Shown in pieces: positions 20,796 to 32,570 of a DNA stretch of 64,000 nt (within the stretch, counting starts at the first letter, position 1; each line of letters opens with the position of its first letter). Below the pieces are notes generated by a model, which saw only the letters and a program-made list of their open reading frames with translations, had not been told where the DNA came from and did no database searches. The DNA lies in assembly GCA_031761405.1 (NCBI GenBank), contig JASEVX010000001.1:24743606-24807605 (forward strand), written 5' to 3'. Made by a program: the position numbers and the translations under genes. The stretch is from Serripes groenlandicus. Taxonomy: Eukaryota > Mollusca > Bivalvia > Cardiida > Cardiidae.

Positions 20796-21144
20796 CCTTT
20801 CCCATATACTACAAATCTGCAGCGGATTTCCTTGAGAATGTCTAATATAATATGGAAAAAGGGTTGCAAACATTATGACAAAAGGAGAACATTATCTTTA
20901 TAAGGAAGTTCTCCTTTTCCAACATTCTTTTCAAAAGCTATCTGCCACATAAATCGAATCTGCAGCAGATGACTTTTAAAACATTGAGGTGAAAGTGTGA
21001 AACATCTTCGTATATATATGAAAGTGTTATTATTGAAAAGAGATGAAAACATTGTGTCAAAACGAGAAATCGCTCATAATCATAGAATGTTTTCAAAAAT
21101 AGTCTGCTGCAGAGGCGCTAGAAAGCATCTGTTTGTGGGAAAGG
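20796..21144. mobile_element. Two fused old M1 copies
   Basis: First part 20796-20950 lacks its right end; second 20957-21144 lacks its left terminus but ends GGGAAAGG before TTAA. Confidence 0.65.
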
Positions 21145-21150
21145 ATTTAA

Positions 21151-21370
21151 CCCTTTCCCTCATATAGACGCTTTCTGATGCCTCTGCAACAGACAGCTTT
21201 TTGAAAACATAGTGACAAAAGAAGAAATTGCTCAAAACGAGCAATTTCTCCTTTTGCCACAATGTTTTCCACTTTTAGTCATAGGTTATCCATTCAATTA
21301 AAGAGATTTTCTATTTTTTGACAAATATGTTTAAAGTCGTCTGCTGCAGAATTGTCGAATGAGGGAAAGG
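21151..21370. mobile_element. M1 MITE, full length, A end left
   Basis: TTAA 21147-21150 is shared with the preceding copy; right site follows GGGAAAGGA. Confidence 0.9.
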
Positions 21371-21495
21371 ATTTAAACTGGAAGAAGTGTAAGAATATTG
21401 GATTGGCATAAGGGATGTATTTTCACTGTTTTAATATGTAGAAGAAAAAAAAGTGTTGTAAAACATTTACCAAGGTTGTTGTACAGATGTTTTTT

Positions 21496-22680
21496 TTAGA
21501 TCACCTAGAGCCAAAGGCTCAAGGTGAGCTATTCTGATCACTCTGTGTCCGTCGTCTGTCGTCCGGCGTTAACTTTTAGCTTTAAACATCATCTCCTCGT
21601 GAACCGCAAGAACAATTTTTACCAAACATCACAGGAATGTTCCTTTGGTGGTCCTCTTTCAAAATTGTTCAAAGATTTAAATTCCGTTGAGAACTTTGGT
21701 TGCTGCGGCATCAGAAAGGGGACAAAATGTCCAAACTTTAAAAATCTTCTCCTCCGAATCTGCCTGTCAGATTCAAATATAATTTGGTAGAAATGTTCCT
21801 TGGGTGACTCTCTATAAAAATTGTTCAAGCCATACTGATTGGTCGAAAAACATGGCAGTCAGGCGGCATCAAAAAAGGGGCAAAATGACAATACTTTAAT
21901 AAAGCATCCTTATAAAAGTGCTTGTCTGATTTAAAGATAGTTTTGTAGAAATGTTCTTTCATTGATCATCTACATACTTTGTCAAGCCATATTGATTTGT
22001 TGAAAGGCATAGCAACCAAGCAGCATCAGAAAAGGAGTAAAATTAAGTTTTTGCTTCAAATGACATATGGTTATTAGATTGATGGTCTAAGGGAGGTAAC
22101 ACTTGGCAGAGTATTATGCAAGGGTTGTCTTCAACAGGAAGTGAAAAGATAAATCTCAACTTTTTGGGTCTCAACAGCAAGGATGAAATAAAAGATTGTT
22201 ATTGAAAGTGAACAAGCAATTATGACATGATTTGTAACTATTGTTAAAGATATCATAATTGGTGAAGAGGTAAATATGAACTCAAATACTACAGTTAATG
22301 TATTGTATTGTTTGAAACCATGAGGTCGTATGTAAAACTTTGGTTGCTGCAGCATCAGAACATGAGTAAAATGATCAAACTTTAAATCCTTTTCCTCCAT
22401 AATCTGCTTATCAGACTCCGAGATAATTCAGTAGAAAGAATCCTTAAGTGACCCTCTAAAAAAACTGTTCAAGCCATATTGATTTATATTAAAAACAGAT
22501 CAAAAAAGGTGCAAAATGACAAAAACTTTATAATTCAAATGACCTTTACTTATAAGCTGTTTCTTGAGAAGTGTTCACTCCTTGAAGTTCTAATTGCACT
22601 CATTGATCTTTTTCCCAGATATTTCTACTAATTTACTATCAATCAGGTGATCGATTTAGGGTCATCTTGGCCCTCTTGTT
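21496..22680 (-). mobile_element. Composite Helentron-like element, shorter diverged copy
   Basis: Same termini as 11154-13431 (TTAGATCACCTAGAGCC side and GGCCCTCTTGTT side) and the same first ~160-bp modules, but without the SINE and with fewer, more diverged modules. Confidence 0.82.
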
Positions 22681-23108
22681 TATGTAAGTGCTAGTATTTT
22701 AAACAATTTTGCTGAGATTTTTTTATGAAACATTGGAGTAAAGGCAGTCAATGTGGAATGGTAAATGATATTCATTGACTGTATGCTTGTATTATATTGT
22801 GTGTCAAAACGTTCAAAAGTTGCTGATTTTAGACGTTTCATGTGCAAAAATGTTTGCAATTGCCAAAAATCCATTTGTGATTCATCCCTTACAATACTTT
22901 GTGTATCCCTTCCGTATACAGACAACTTCTGACAACATTGTCAGAAAAGGGAAATTGCTGACAAAGAACATCTGCTTTTACCCAAAATGTTATCTTAAAG
23001 TATGTTAAAGTTATGAAAAGTGTTCAAACTGTCTCGAAATAGAAAAACATACCGGTTTTAACATCTGTATCATTTCATTCAAGTTTGACCGCATATATTT
23101 ATCTTTAA

Positions 23109-23323
23109 CCCTTTCCCACTTGTAGATGCATTTTGACGCATCTGCAGCAGAAGACTTTTGAAAACATTGTTGCAAAAGAAGAAATTGCTCATGATGAGCA
23201 ATTTCTTATTTTGCCACAATGTTTTCAACTCTATTCTATGGTTGGTCGTTCATTAATAGAGATTTTCTACAGTTTTGCTTGTATGTTTTCAAAGTCTGTA
23301 ATTTTGCAGTATGTAAGAAAGGG
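23109..23323. mobile_element. M1 MITE, A end left
   Basis: TTAA both sides; B arm lost its CTGCTGCAG motif. Confidence 0.85.
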
Positions 23324-23345
23324 TTAAGATGTTCTTCTCTGGCAT

Positions 23346-23520
23346 TAGAAGAATTAGCTCATAATGAACTAGGGATCTTTGATTGAAAATATACAAGGGC
23401 TCCAGATATTTTGTAAGATATCAGAATTGCCAACTTGTACCTTCTCTCATGCACACGCTCAATCATTTAGCCTTTTTCCATCACAGATTCCAAGTTCATT
23501 ATGAGCTAATTCTTCTAATG
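23346..23520. repeat. Perfect 28-bp inverted repeat, ~120-nt loop
   Basis: Arms CATTAGAAGAATTAGCTCAT (23344-) and ATGAGCTAATTCTTCTAATG (~23501-23520), pairing without mismatch into AATGAACT/AGTTCATT. Confidence 0.85.
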
Positions 23521-23570
23521 CACATGGAATTAATTGTTTGTTTATGTTTTAAAATAGACTGTTCAAATAT

Positions 23571-23763
23571 CCCTTTCCATCATAAAAACTAAGATCTAGC
23601 AGATGACTGAAATCTCAAAAATGAAGATGTAATTATTGAATAGAAGTGAAAATACTTTTGCAAAAGAAGAAATAACTCATGATGCGTTATTTCTCCTTTT
23701 GCAGCAATGTTCTCAATTCAAAAGTCATCTGCTGCAGACGTCAAAATGTGGGTTTATAAGGGA
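23571..23763. mobile_element. M1 MITE, old copy
   Basis: Hairpin stem changed to AAATAACTCATGATGCGTTATTT, paired on both sides. 23764-24480 is AT-rich with no gene seen. Confidence 0.65.
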
Positions 23764-24482
23764 TTTCAATAAAAAGGCATTACCTAAGCTTCAATTTATT
23801 AAGTAGATGTATAATTGTTCAGTGTATAAAATTGTGAAAAAGATTGTGCGAATCTCTAAATTGCAACTGTGAAATGTATAGAGGTTGTATTTTAAAATGA
23901 TTTATTCTTGTTTGTAAAATTCAAAAATTCAAAAAACTTGTACATGTATATACAAAAATAACTTGAATAATTAAAGATGAATTGAAACAATGTACACAAA
24001 AGATATGAGGGGAAATTTGATGTTTATTTGTTGGTAATAATTAACCACATTATTTTATCTTGATACTAAATTCATAATGGGAAACACATGTATCTCCATT
24101 TCTCAAGATGTTTTTTTCACTCTGTCTTTTAATTAAGACCACATCATCTTCTTAAGTTGGAATTGTTTTCTCCAGACATTTCAAAATGAAAGATCAAATT
24201 AATCCTACATGGATTTGTAAGTAAATATGCATTTTTCAGTTTTAAAAGCAAAAAATAAATCATGAAGAATAATGTATAGAAATCATGCATTAAAATGTTC
24301 TAGTATTTTATATGTTTATGCCAAAAATTAACACTTCTTTGGAAATTTTCTTCAAAGGCGTAGATTTCAGATAACATTGAGGGAAAAGGATAAATTGTTA
24401 ATGTATTCTGATTCAAGGCTTTTCTTTTTTTTTTCCAGATGGTAACATTCTTTCCTTAGATACTTTCAAGCTGACCATTATT
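23764..24482. other. AT-rich intergenic stretch
   Basis: No exon, tRNA or complete repeat recognised; an M1 scrap near 24370-24395. Confidence 0.45.
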
Positions 24483-24689
24483 CCTTTCCAACACATTTAG
24501 ACGCATTTGCTGCAGACGACTTAAAAACATTGTGACAAAACAAGAAATTGCTCTAAACAAGCAATTTCTCCTTTTGCCACAATGTTTTCAAGTTTCAGTT
24601 AATGTACCTACAATTTTAGGGATTTTCCATATTTTTTAGTAGACATTTTAAAAGTCGTCTGCTGCAGATTTGTTGTATGTGGGAAAGGG
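24483..24689. mobile_element. M1 MITE, A end left
   Basis: Right TTAA intact; left terminus starts CCTTTCCAACACA. Confidence 0.82.
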
Positions 24690-24782
24690 TTAAATTATCA
24701 TGCCAGGAAAACGGTAAAGGACAGAGAATATTGTGTAATGAAGAGAATGAAACTGTGATTAGCAGTTATCTTGATATACAGA

Positions 24783-24918
24783 CAAACTTGCCTTAGGCAG
24801 TCAAGAGTTGGCTGCTGAACACAGGTGGCTGTTTAATGAAATTCATAAAAATGATGTTTGACTTAATCTCAAAGTGGCTGCTTTTCAGAGGTGACCGCTA
24901 ACCCAAGTTGGACTGTAA
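24783..24918. mobile_element. Short palindromic MITE (family P)
   Basis: Ends AACTTGCCTTAGGCAG and CTAACCCAAGTTGGACTG; related copy at 54066-54222. Confidence 0.5.
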
Positions 24919-25050
24919 CTGTATAATCTTAGTTTTAAATTGTAGTGATTACGTCGATGGTAGACAATAGTAAAAGTATAATGTATTAACTTTAGAACGT
25001 TTAGAATCAATAGAAAACAAAGTAACCCATTAACAAGTAACCTCTTTTAA

Positions 25051-25271
25051 CCCCTTTCCCCCATAAAGACGCTTTCTGACGCCTCTGCAGCAGACAGCTT
25101 TTTGAAAACATAGTGACAAAAGAAGAAATTGCTCAAAACGAGCAATTTCTCCTTTTGCCACAATGTTTTCCACTTTTAGTCATAGGTTATCCATTCAATT
25201 ATAGAGATTTTCTATTTTTTGACTAAATAGGTTCAGTCGTCTGCTGCAGATTTGTTGTATGAGGGAAAGGG
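25051..25271. mobile_element. M1 MITE, full length, A end left
   Basis: TTAA both sides; right site 25272-25275 is shared with the next. Confidence 0.92.
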
Positions 25272-25275
25272 TTAA

Positions 25276-25514
25276 CTCTTTCCCACATGCATCAAATTAG
25301 CAGCAGACGACTTTAAATAAATCTAGGCGGTGAAAAAAACCTAGACATAAATATGGAAAATGTATGTAAATGAAGTTTAACTTATTGAAAAGAGTTGAAA
25401 ACATTGTGGCAAAAGGAGGTATTGCTCATAAAGAGAAAGTTCTCCTTTTGTTTGACTGTTTTCAAAAGGCGTCTGCTGCAAATGCATCAAAATGCTCCTC
25501 CAAGTGGGAAAGTG
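25276..25514. mobile_element. M1 MITE, B end left, 239 bp
   Basis: The spacer contains a short duplication around CCTAGACATAAATATGG. Confidence 0.85.
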
Positions 25515-25585
25515 TTAATGTGAAGAAACCGTTAACAAATAAGTTACAGTGAATTTTGTTTTACATTATATTATGTAATATTTAA

Positions 25586-25672
25586 CCATTTCCCACAAAC
25601 AAAAGATCTGCAGCAGACGAAAAATTGAAGGTGCTGCTGATATGTAAAAATGCATTTGCATGTGAGAAATTG
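25586..25672. mobile_element. M1 mini-derivative, degenerate
   Basis: Two arms without hairpin; right terminus GTGAGAAATTG. 25673-25905 shows nothing. Confidence 0.55.
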
Positions 25673-25905
25673 TAAAATAACTTTTTATACTTCCATTGTA
25701 GCACATTGATGTGTTCCATTGTAGAAATGATTTTGACATTCTGCAATATAGTCAACTTATTAAAGTTAATTTAATCAGTGAAAAATCAAAACTTTCAGAG
25801 AAGGGAACTGCCCTATTATTCATTATGAACTGTAAAATTATACAAAAAGTGTGCGAACTTTAACAACAGTGCAATATGTAGATAGCAATAGAAGAACAAA
25901 TTTAA

Positions 25906-26070
25906 CCCTTTCCCACATATAATATATATGCAGCAAACGACTGAAAACATTTAGGCAAAAAAATGGCCACTCTCTATGAGGGTTAGTGAGCAATTATGAG
26001 CAATTAGTCTTTTTGCTACAGTGTTTTCGAAAGACATCAGCTGCACACGCATCTGCAAGTGGGAAAAGGG
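25906..26070. mobile_element. M1 MITE, short
   Basis: TTAA both sides; right site shared with 26075. Confidence 0.8.
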
Positions 26071-26074
26071 TTAA

Positions 26075-26186
26075 CCCTTACCCTCAAAAGACAATTCTGT
26101 TTTGAGCAATTTCTTCTTTTGTCACTATGTTTTCAAAAAGCCGTCTGCTGCAGAGGCGTCAGAAGGCGTCTATATGAGGGAAAGGG
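26075..26186. mobile_element. M1 MITE, internal deletion, B end left
   Basis: Deletion joins ACAATTCTG directly to the second strand of the hairpin. Confidence 0.82.
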
Positions 26187-26439
26187 TTTATTAGAAGAAT
26201 CTGTTTTTATTTTGGTTAAAAAAGTATTAATTTTTATGTACAAATTGTATAGGTTTTTAAATTTAATTTTTTTTGCGAATGATCGTTTTAACCCTGCCAG
26301 ACGACATTCAACACTTTGGCTGCATACAGCTTTTTAAACATTGTGGGAAAAGGAGAAATTTAAAGTTATTAAGTTTGTAGAATAATTTTGCTGTTATAGA
26401 TCTTTACCATTTTGTCAATCCTATACTATAGACTGATTT

Positions 26440-27145
26440 ATGTATCACATAAAGCCCTTTCCGGGTGTGTCAAAATCCCATTCCATAAATATCATATGAC
26501 ACTACATGTACTAGTTTGGTTTCCAGTGTTACGCTCAAGTCTGTGTTACAACACGGAAACCAAACTATGAAAATGACGTCATGTCAGCTGTTTGACTTTA
26601 TAACGTTAGGCATTTTGGCGCCAAACCCGGCAAGTTTCATGTAGAAATATGGTAAACGTTATGTACATTTTTTGAAAATAAGCTTCATAAAAAATCACTT
26701 TATGTGATAAATAGAATATCTCATTCAGGTTTATTTATTATCACTCAAATAAAATTATTAACTAACCTGGCTCCAGGTAGCTCAGTTGGTAGCAACGCGG
26801 GCTGTCAATCCAGGGGTTGTGAGTTTGAATGCCGGCTCGGCCAACTTTCTTTCCGACGATTGACAAAAGTCAATGCGACATGTGTCATTCGTCTTCAACC
26901 AATGGGCCAAGTCTATGTGGAAAAGCAGCCAGTTGCTTGGGAAGATTGTTGTGTGGAGTACTGGTTTGAGAAAACCAGGAAATGCATGAGTAGGTGAACT
27001 GGCCACCGTGATATAACTGAGAAATTGTTAAAAACGGCGTTAAACCTCAATCAATCAATCAACAATCAAGGCATATTATCTTAGTAAGCTCGTTTATTAA
27101 ATGTGATAATAAATAAACGCTCATGAAATATCCTCTATTTATGTA
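26440..27145. mobile_element. Hairpin element H1 interrupted by a SINE-1
   Basis: Same as 6600-7015 up to ~26760 and again from ~27063; the loop segment is replaced by the SINE. Contains AATGACGTCATG, an intact CRE core. Confidence 0.7.
26768..27062 (+). mobile_element. SINE-1 inserted in H1
   Basis: Head GGCTCCAGGTAGCTCAGTTG, body, tail GGCGTTAAACCTCAATCAAT. Confidence 0.85.
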
Positions 27146-27316
27146 CTAGCAATGTAATTGGTCATTATTTGATGACCCTTCTTGTTGAAACAGTTCTTAT
27201 TCTAAATCTTTTAGATCGTTTTGTCATTTTACAAACAAGATTTGGAATTTTTAAGATCAGTCTATAAATAAAAGCCATATATTCCAAAGTGTGTGTTCTC
27301 TTGTATATGTTGTTAA

Positions 27317-27538
27317 CCCTTTCCCACTTATAGACGCTTGATGTCGCCTCTGCAGCAGACAGCTTTTTAAAAACATAGTGACAAAAGAAGAAATTGCTCA
27401 AAACGAGCAATTTCTCCTTTTGCCACAATGTTTTCCACTTTTAGTCATAGGTTATCGATTCAATTATAAAGATTTTCTATTTTTTGATAGAATATGTTCA
27501 AAGTCGTCTGCGGCAGAATTGTTGTATGAGGGAAAGGG
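27317..27538. mobile_element. M1 MITE, full length, A end left
   Basis: Left TTAA 27313-27316; right site TTTA, shared with the next copy. Confidence 0.92.
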
Positions 27539-27542
27539 TTTA

Positions 27543-27764
27543 CCCTTTCCCACACTCAGAAGCGTTTTGCACATCTGCATCAGACAACTTTTAAAACATT
27601 GTGGCAAAAAGAAAAGGGCTCACTTTGAGCAAGTTCTCCTTTTCACTCAATGAGTTTAACTTGAATCGATAATCATTCTTTCATTGCTTATAAAAAGATC
27701 CATATTTTTACCTTGTCATGTTTTCAAATTCATATGCTGTAAAATTGATGAGTGAGGGAAAGGG
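27543..27764. mobile_element. M1 MITE, A end left
   Basis: Diverged hairpin; right end GGGAAAGGGATTA. Confidence 0.82.
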
Positions 27765-28039
27765 ATTAGACTGAGTGCAATATTTAAGAATAGTTAGTGA
27801 ATTATGTACATTAAATACAGAGTTTCACGTGACCTGTGTTATGTTTGTAAATAATCTAACATACATAGTCTGATAGACCAGTTGTACATAGCTTACCCTT
27901 TGCATGTTTGGTTTATTTAACATGCTATATTGTCATTTGCAAAAAGAGTGTCAAATAGATTGGAACTGGATCAAAACTGATTGCTTCGGTCATCAATGGT
28001 TGGCAATCTCAGCCACTAGTGTGCTAGCCTAAGAGTTAA

Positions 28040-28250
28040 CCTTCTCTCGCATATGACAAATCTGCAGCAGACAACTAGTATCTATAGAAAATATCTGGGG
28101 GAAAATAAAAAAAATCTTTAAATGACGGTATAATTATTGAAAAAAGTTGAAAACATTATGGCAAAAAGAGAAATTGCTCCTTTTGTCACAACGTTTTCAA
28201 AAGTTGTCTGTTGCAGAGGCGTCAGAAAGCGTCGGTATTGTTGGAAAGTG
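28040..28250. mobile_element. M1 MITE, B end left
   Basis: Half of the hairpin deleted; TTAA both sides. Confidence 0.85.
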
Positions 28251-28370
28251 TTAACACTCATTGTTTCTCCTTATGAAGCCTTTTACACTTGCAAATATTG
28301 ATGATGTTTACTTATTCAAGTTTCTATAGAGCTTATAAGAAGCCTCTTTCATAATTCAATATGAATCTAT

Positions 28371-28572
28371 ATCGAGGGCTTGGCATGAAACCCCTGGTTT
28401 TTGGGGCAATTTTAACCCCTTTGTAAACAATGCAAATTTAGGTGCCATTGTTCAGAACGAGCAATGGCACCTACATTTCCATTGTTTACCAAGAAAAATG
28501 ATTTAACGCTTTTGAAGACTTGATGGCGGGGTGATTTACCTTGGTAAAAAAATACCAAGTTACAACCGTTTC
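28371..28572. mobile_element. Palindromic MITE of another family
   Basis: Termini GAGGGCTTGGCATGAAAC and GTTTCACGCCAAGTCCTC pair. An inner palindrome pairs AATTTAGGTGCCATTG with CAATGGCACCTACATTT, and AACAATG with CATTGTT. Confidence 0.7.
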
Positions 28573-28627
28573 ACGCCAAGTCCTCAATATTTGTCTTGCT
28601 GAACAAGGTAGCTGAAGGGAGGCTTAA

Positions 28628-28805
28628 TCCGTTACCACATACAGCAAATCTGTAGCAGAAGACTTTGATAACGTCTAGACAAAAGCACAGAAAATCCCTT
28701 TAAATGAAAGAACAATAATTGAATCGAGTTGAAAACATGGTGACTAAAGGAGAAACTGCCTGCTTGCTGCAGAGGCGTCAGAAAGCGTCTATATGAAGGT
28801 AAGAG
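28628..28805. mobile_element. M1 MITE, B end left, hairpin lost
   Basis: TTAA both sides; left terminus TCCGTTACCACATACA. Confidence 0.75.
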
Positions 28806-29129
28806 TTAAGTTGTTGCTTTTCTAGCAATGGCAACAGCCTCAAAACATTTGTATTTAACTCAATGTTAAAGTTTCAATTTTTACTTGTTCTCAAAAAATT
28901 TAAGACCGTGCTAGCTAGGGCTTTAAAAGTTTGGTGGACTTTGAGAATTGGAAGTAAATAAAATACTTCAACATATAAAGCTGGTTTTGGATCTTATATG
29001 TTACATCTTATCCCCTTTATGTATGCTGTAATTGCTGAGTGTCACATCCTTCTTGGGATGAAAAAACAACATAAAATAACATGAATTTGGTTGATTTTTG
29101 AAACTTGAAAATTGCTTCTTTACTTTTTG

Positions 29130-30016
29130 TGATTGTGATCACTCATCATCCGGCTGGCGTCCGTTCAAAGCTTCATATCTGAAAATGCTGGTCTGATTTC
29201 AAATTAATTTCACAGGAAGGTTCATAGGTGGCCCTCATCAAAAATTGTTAACAGAATTTAATTTGAACTAGAACTTTTGTTGCTGCGGCATCTTAAAAGG
29301 GAAAAATGCCAAATCTTGTCCAAAAGTACAGGCTCGATTTGAAAATTATTTTGCACAAATGTTCCTTCAATAACCCTTTATCAAAATTGTTCAAATTATG
29401 CCGATCCATTGAAAACATGGCTTTCAGTTTCCTTATATGTGTAAAAACTTATAAAATCTTCTTGTCCATGAGTACTGGCCCGATTTGAAAATAATTTGGC
29501 ACAAATGATCCTTTGGTGACCTTCTACAAAGATGGTTCAAATTAGTCCGTTGAAAAACATGGCCTTCAATTGGCGGAGCTCGTTTCAGCATGATTTAAAA
29601 ATAATTTGGCACAAATGTTCCTTGAGTGACCTACCAAGATTGTTCAAATTATTCTGATCGTTGGAAAAACATGGCTGCCAGGGGGCGGGGCTTATTTTCT
29701 TATATGTATATAAAGTGAAAACTTAAACAATCTTCTATTCCAATAGTACAGGCCATATTTGAAATTAATATTGCTAAAATATTACTTGGGTGAACCCCTA
29801 CCAACTGTTTCAATTTGTTTTGATCCGTGGAAAACATTGCCACCAGGGGGGGCTGAGCTTATTTTCCTTACATGTATATATACTGAAAGCTTTAAAAATC
29901 TTCTTGTCGAAAAAAAACTGGCCGATTTGAAAATAGTTTAGCACAAATGTTCCTTGGATGAACCTCGCAGAAGATTGTTCAAATTATTCCAATCTGTTGG
30001 AAAACATGGCCGAGAG
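29130..30016. mobile_element. Diverged Helentron-like 160-bp module array
   Basis: Six decayed modules recognisable by GGCACAAATGTTCCTT, AAATTGTTCAAATTA, GAAAACATGGC and GGGGCGGGGCTTATT; starts next to GATCACTCATCATCCGGC, echoing the end of 21496-22680. 28806-29129 holds nothing else. Confidence 0.6.
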
Positions 30017-30060
30017 GAGAATTTTGTCTCATTTGATACAATGTTTTCATCTCTATTTAA

Positions 30061-30173
30061 CCCTTTCCCATATATAGACGCATTTTGACGCATCTGCAGA
30101 AAATGACTTTCCATATTTTTGAGTCGACACTTTCAAAGTCGTCTGCTGCAGATTTGCTGTATGTTGGAAAGGG
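30061..30173. mobile_element. M1 MITE, core deleted
   Basis: Left TTAA 30057-30060; an M1 scrap lies just before it (30017-30056). Confidence 0.75.
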
Positions 30174-30358
30174 TTCTCAAAATGCTTTCATTTATAAAAA
30201 CGTTTCTATTTTTGTTTGTCGTCTGCCAATGCAAGGAGACTTGTATCATCATCTGTCCGTCATATGTTCACTCACTTACATGTTTTCCATCAAATGCTCT
30301 TGCGGTCTAGATGTTTTAAAATTTGTCTACTGCAAATAGTACTAATGGGTCCTTTTAA

Positions 30359-30611
30359 CCCTCTCCCACATACAGCAAACCTGCAGCAGCAGACTTTGGA
30401 TGCCTCTGCAGCAGAGAGCTTTTTGAAAACATAGTGACAAAAGAAGAAATTGCTCAAAACAAGCAATTTCTTCTTTTGCCACAATGTTTTCCACTTTTAG
30501 TCACGCACGCACGACGGACAATTCGCCATGACATAAGCTCGACTGGCTTTCAGCCAGAGGAGCTAAAAATTGTTGAAAGCGGCGTTAAACGATCACTCTT
30601 GTGGGAAAGGG
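30359..30611. mobile_element. Chimeric M1 MITE
   Basis: M1 arms enclose the 3' end of a Helentron-like element (30509-30567: ACGCACGACGGAC, CTGGCTTTCAGCCAG hairpin, CTAA) and a SINE-1-like tail piece (AAAGCGGCGTTAAACGATC). Confidence 0.7.
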
Positions 30612-30615
30612 TTAA

Positions 30616-30669
30616 ATCCCACTATGACCTTTTAGATGCCGCTGATGGTGTCTGTTTATAGGAAAGGGT
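30616..30669. mobile_element. M1 right-end scrap
   Basis: Abuts the previous copy through TTAA. Confidence 0.5.
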
Positions 30670-31494
30670 TGATAAATCAATTAATGACCTTTGATTTAAT
30701 ATTTCCTGGCTACTTTGACAAACAAAACAGAAATGGATTAACCTTTAAAATCATTTTATTTACCCCCAAATATAATATATCCCCCCACAAAACATATTTA
30801 TTCATTAAAAATAAATAACACAGTACATCCCCCAACCTTTCACAACAGCATGTGTCTTTTGAAAACATCATGGAAAAAGGAATCCACGTCTAATCGTGCT
30901 GCGGAGCACTTTTTAACCACATTGGTTTCGTAACATGAACCACTACAACTTGATAAATGTCGATTTCACATATGAGGATTTTTTTCAAACAAGATTCTTA
31001 GCATAATGAGACAATAAACAAGAATTACGCGTAATTAAATGTCTAGCCGTCATCTGCTTTGACCATAAATTTGAAGAAGGGTCGTAGATGAAATCCAAAT
31101 TTGAACGCCCTATGACTAGTACTTATTGAGAAAAGTAAAAGATGTTTGAAGCTGCCGCCAGAAAATGAACACCTTAGTCTCGCTTTCACTACTTCGATGC
31201 GGCGAGACACATAATTATTACAAATTGTCTGATCATTAAGGACATACACGGACTCACGCCGACTAGGTTATTGGAACGTTCCTTCCAAAGTGGAATCCTC
31301 AAAGACTATTTTATGAGAATTGCACAAAACGATACAAAAACTAATCTATAAGATCAATCCAAAATCTCAAGTTTCTGACTGGTCAATACAATGCTGGACA
31401 TCGTAACAGACCAATCAGAAATTTCAGGTTATAGGATTTTTTTTGAAATTCAGACATTTCGTGAATATGAAATGAAAAATAAGTAAATCAATTA
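30670..31494. other. Intergenic stretch, nothing recognised
   Basis: No exon-like or repeat signature found by eye apart from a weak M1-core scrap at 30845-30880. Confidence 0.4.
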
Positions 31495-31850
31495 ACCCTT
31501 TGCCTCTTTCAAAAAATCTGCTGCAGATGACTTTGAAAACAATATACAAAATTATGGAACATCTCTTTAACTCTTTCAGCGCCAAAGGCAAAATTGAGGT
31601 TCTTGCAAACAATACTGATTCAGGCGAGTCAGCTCGTAACGAGCTCTCTCACCTGAAATCCGCATTGTTTGCCTTTTAGTTATCAAAATAGTCCAAACTT
31701 TTATAACATGAGAAATGGAGACGCCCGATTTTGAACACGGAAGAGTCTACTTTAAACAATTCGGCGCTGAAAGAGTTAAAAGAAAGCGCAATTATTGAAT
31801 ATAGACGCTGAGCAATATCTACTTTTGCCATCATGTTTTCAATAATTAAT
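31495..31850. mobile_element. M1 MITE split by an M2 element
   Basis: Left part to ...CATCTC, then TTAA + M2 (31571-31775) + TTAA, then AAGAAAGCGCAATTATTG as in the M1 spacer; right end decayed. Confidence 0.75.
31571..31775. mobile_element. M2 MITE (second TTAA family)
   Basis: Termini CTCTTTCAGCGCC and GGCGCTGAAAGAG flanked by TTAA 31567-31570 and 31776-31779; internal palindrome GAGTCAGCTCGTAACGAGCT. Confidence 0.85.
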
Positions 31851-31929
31851 CGACTGACTTGACCCAATCTGGATGATCCCTGGTGGCACCAAGGTTGATT
31901 TTCATATGGTGAGGCTCATTTGGCAACAT

Positions 31930-32055
31930 TTTCTTTGCAGCAGACAACTTTTAAAAACATTCGTCATAATGTTCATTCTTGTCTTTCATAAAATTGTACA
32001 TTCTTTTAGAGAAAGTTTTCTAATAGGTCATCTGTTGCAGATTTATTATTTACGG
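31930..32055. mobile_element. M1 MITE, degenerate
   Basis: GCAGCAGACAAC arm and CTGTTGCAGATTTATT arm remain. Confidence 0.55.
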
Positions 32056-32072
32056 GAAAGATTAAATTTTAA

Positions 32073-32570
32073 CACTTTCCCACTTGTAGACTCTTTTAAA
32101 ACATTGTGGCAATAGGTAAAAAATTTCTCATAATGAGAAATTTCTTCATTTGCCACAATATTTTCAACTCTATTCAATAATTAAACTCCTATTTATGGAG
32201 ATTTTTCAAAATTTTGCCAGGATGTTTTTTGTGTCGCCTGCATAGCATGGTAGGCACTTAGGGATTACTTTTTTTTGTCCGGCGTCTGTCCGTCCGTCTG
32301 TCTGTCCGTCACACTTTTTCAAATAACTTTTTTTCTACTCAAAGGATTGGATTGAAACTTCTGACAAATGTTTATCAGAATCACAATCTTTGTGATGGGT
32401 TCACAAAAGGGGGATAATCCAAATATTTTTATATCAGAGTTATTGCCCCTTTTCTGTCAAAAATTAAAATTTTCTGACAAGGCCCCGGCAGGTGACACAC
32501 GTGCTCCGGGGAGCACTCCATTCTAGTTTTAGTCATCCGCTGTAGATTTGTTGTATGTGGGAACGGGGGG
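32073..32570. mobile_element. M1 MITE split by a Helentron-like element
   Basis: Left part to ~32235, right part from 32527 (TTTTAGTCATCCGCTG to GGGAACGGG). Confidence 0.78.
32236..32526 (+). mobile_element. Helentron-like element ending in hairpin + CTAG
   Basis: GTCCGTCCGTCTGTC run at 32277-32312; 3' end GTGCTCCGGGGAGCAC hairpin, 6 nt, CTAG. No internal tandem module. Confidence 0.75.
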
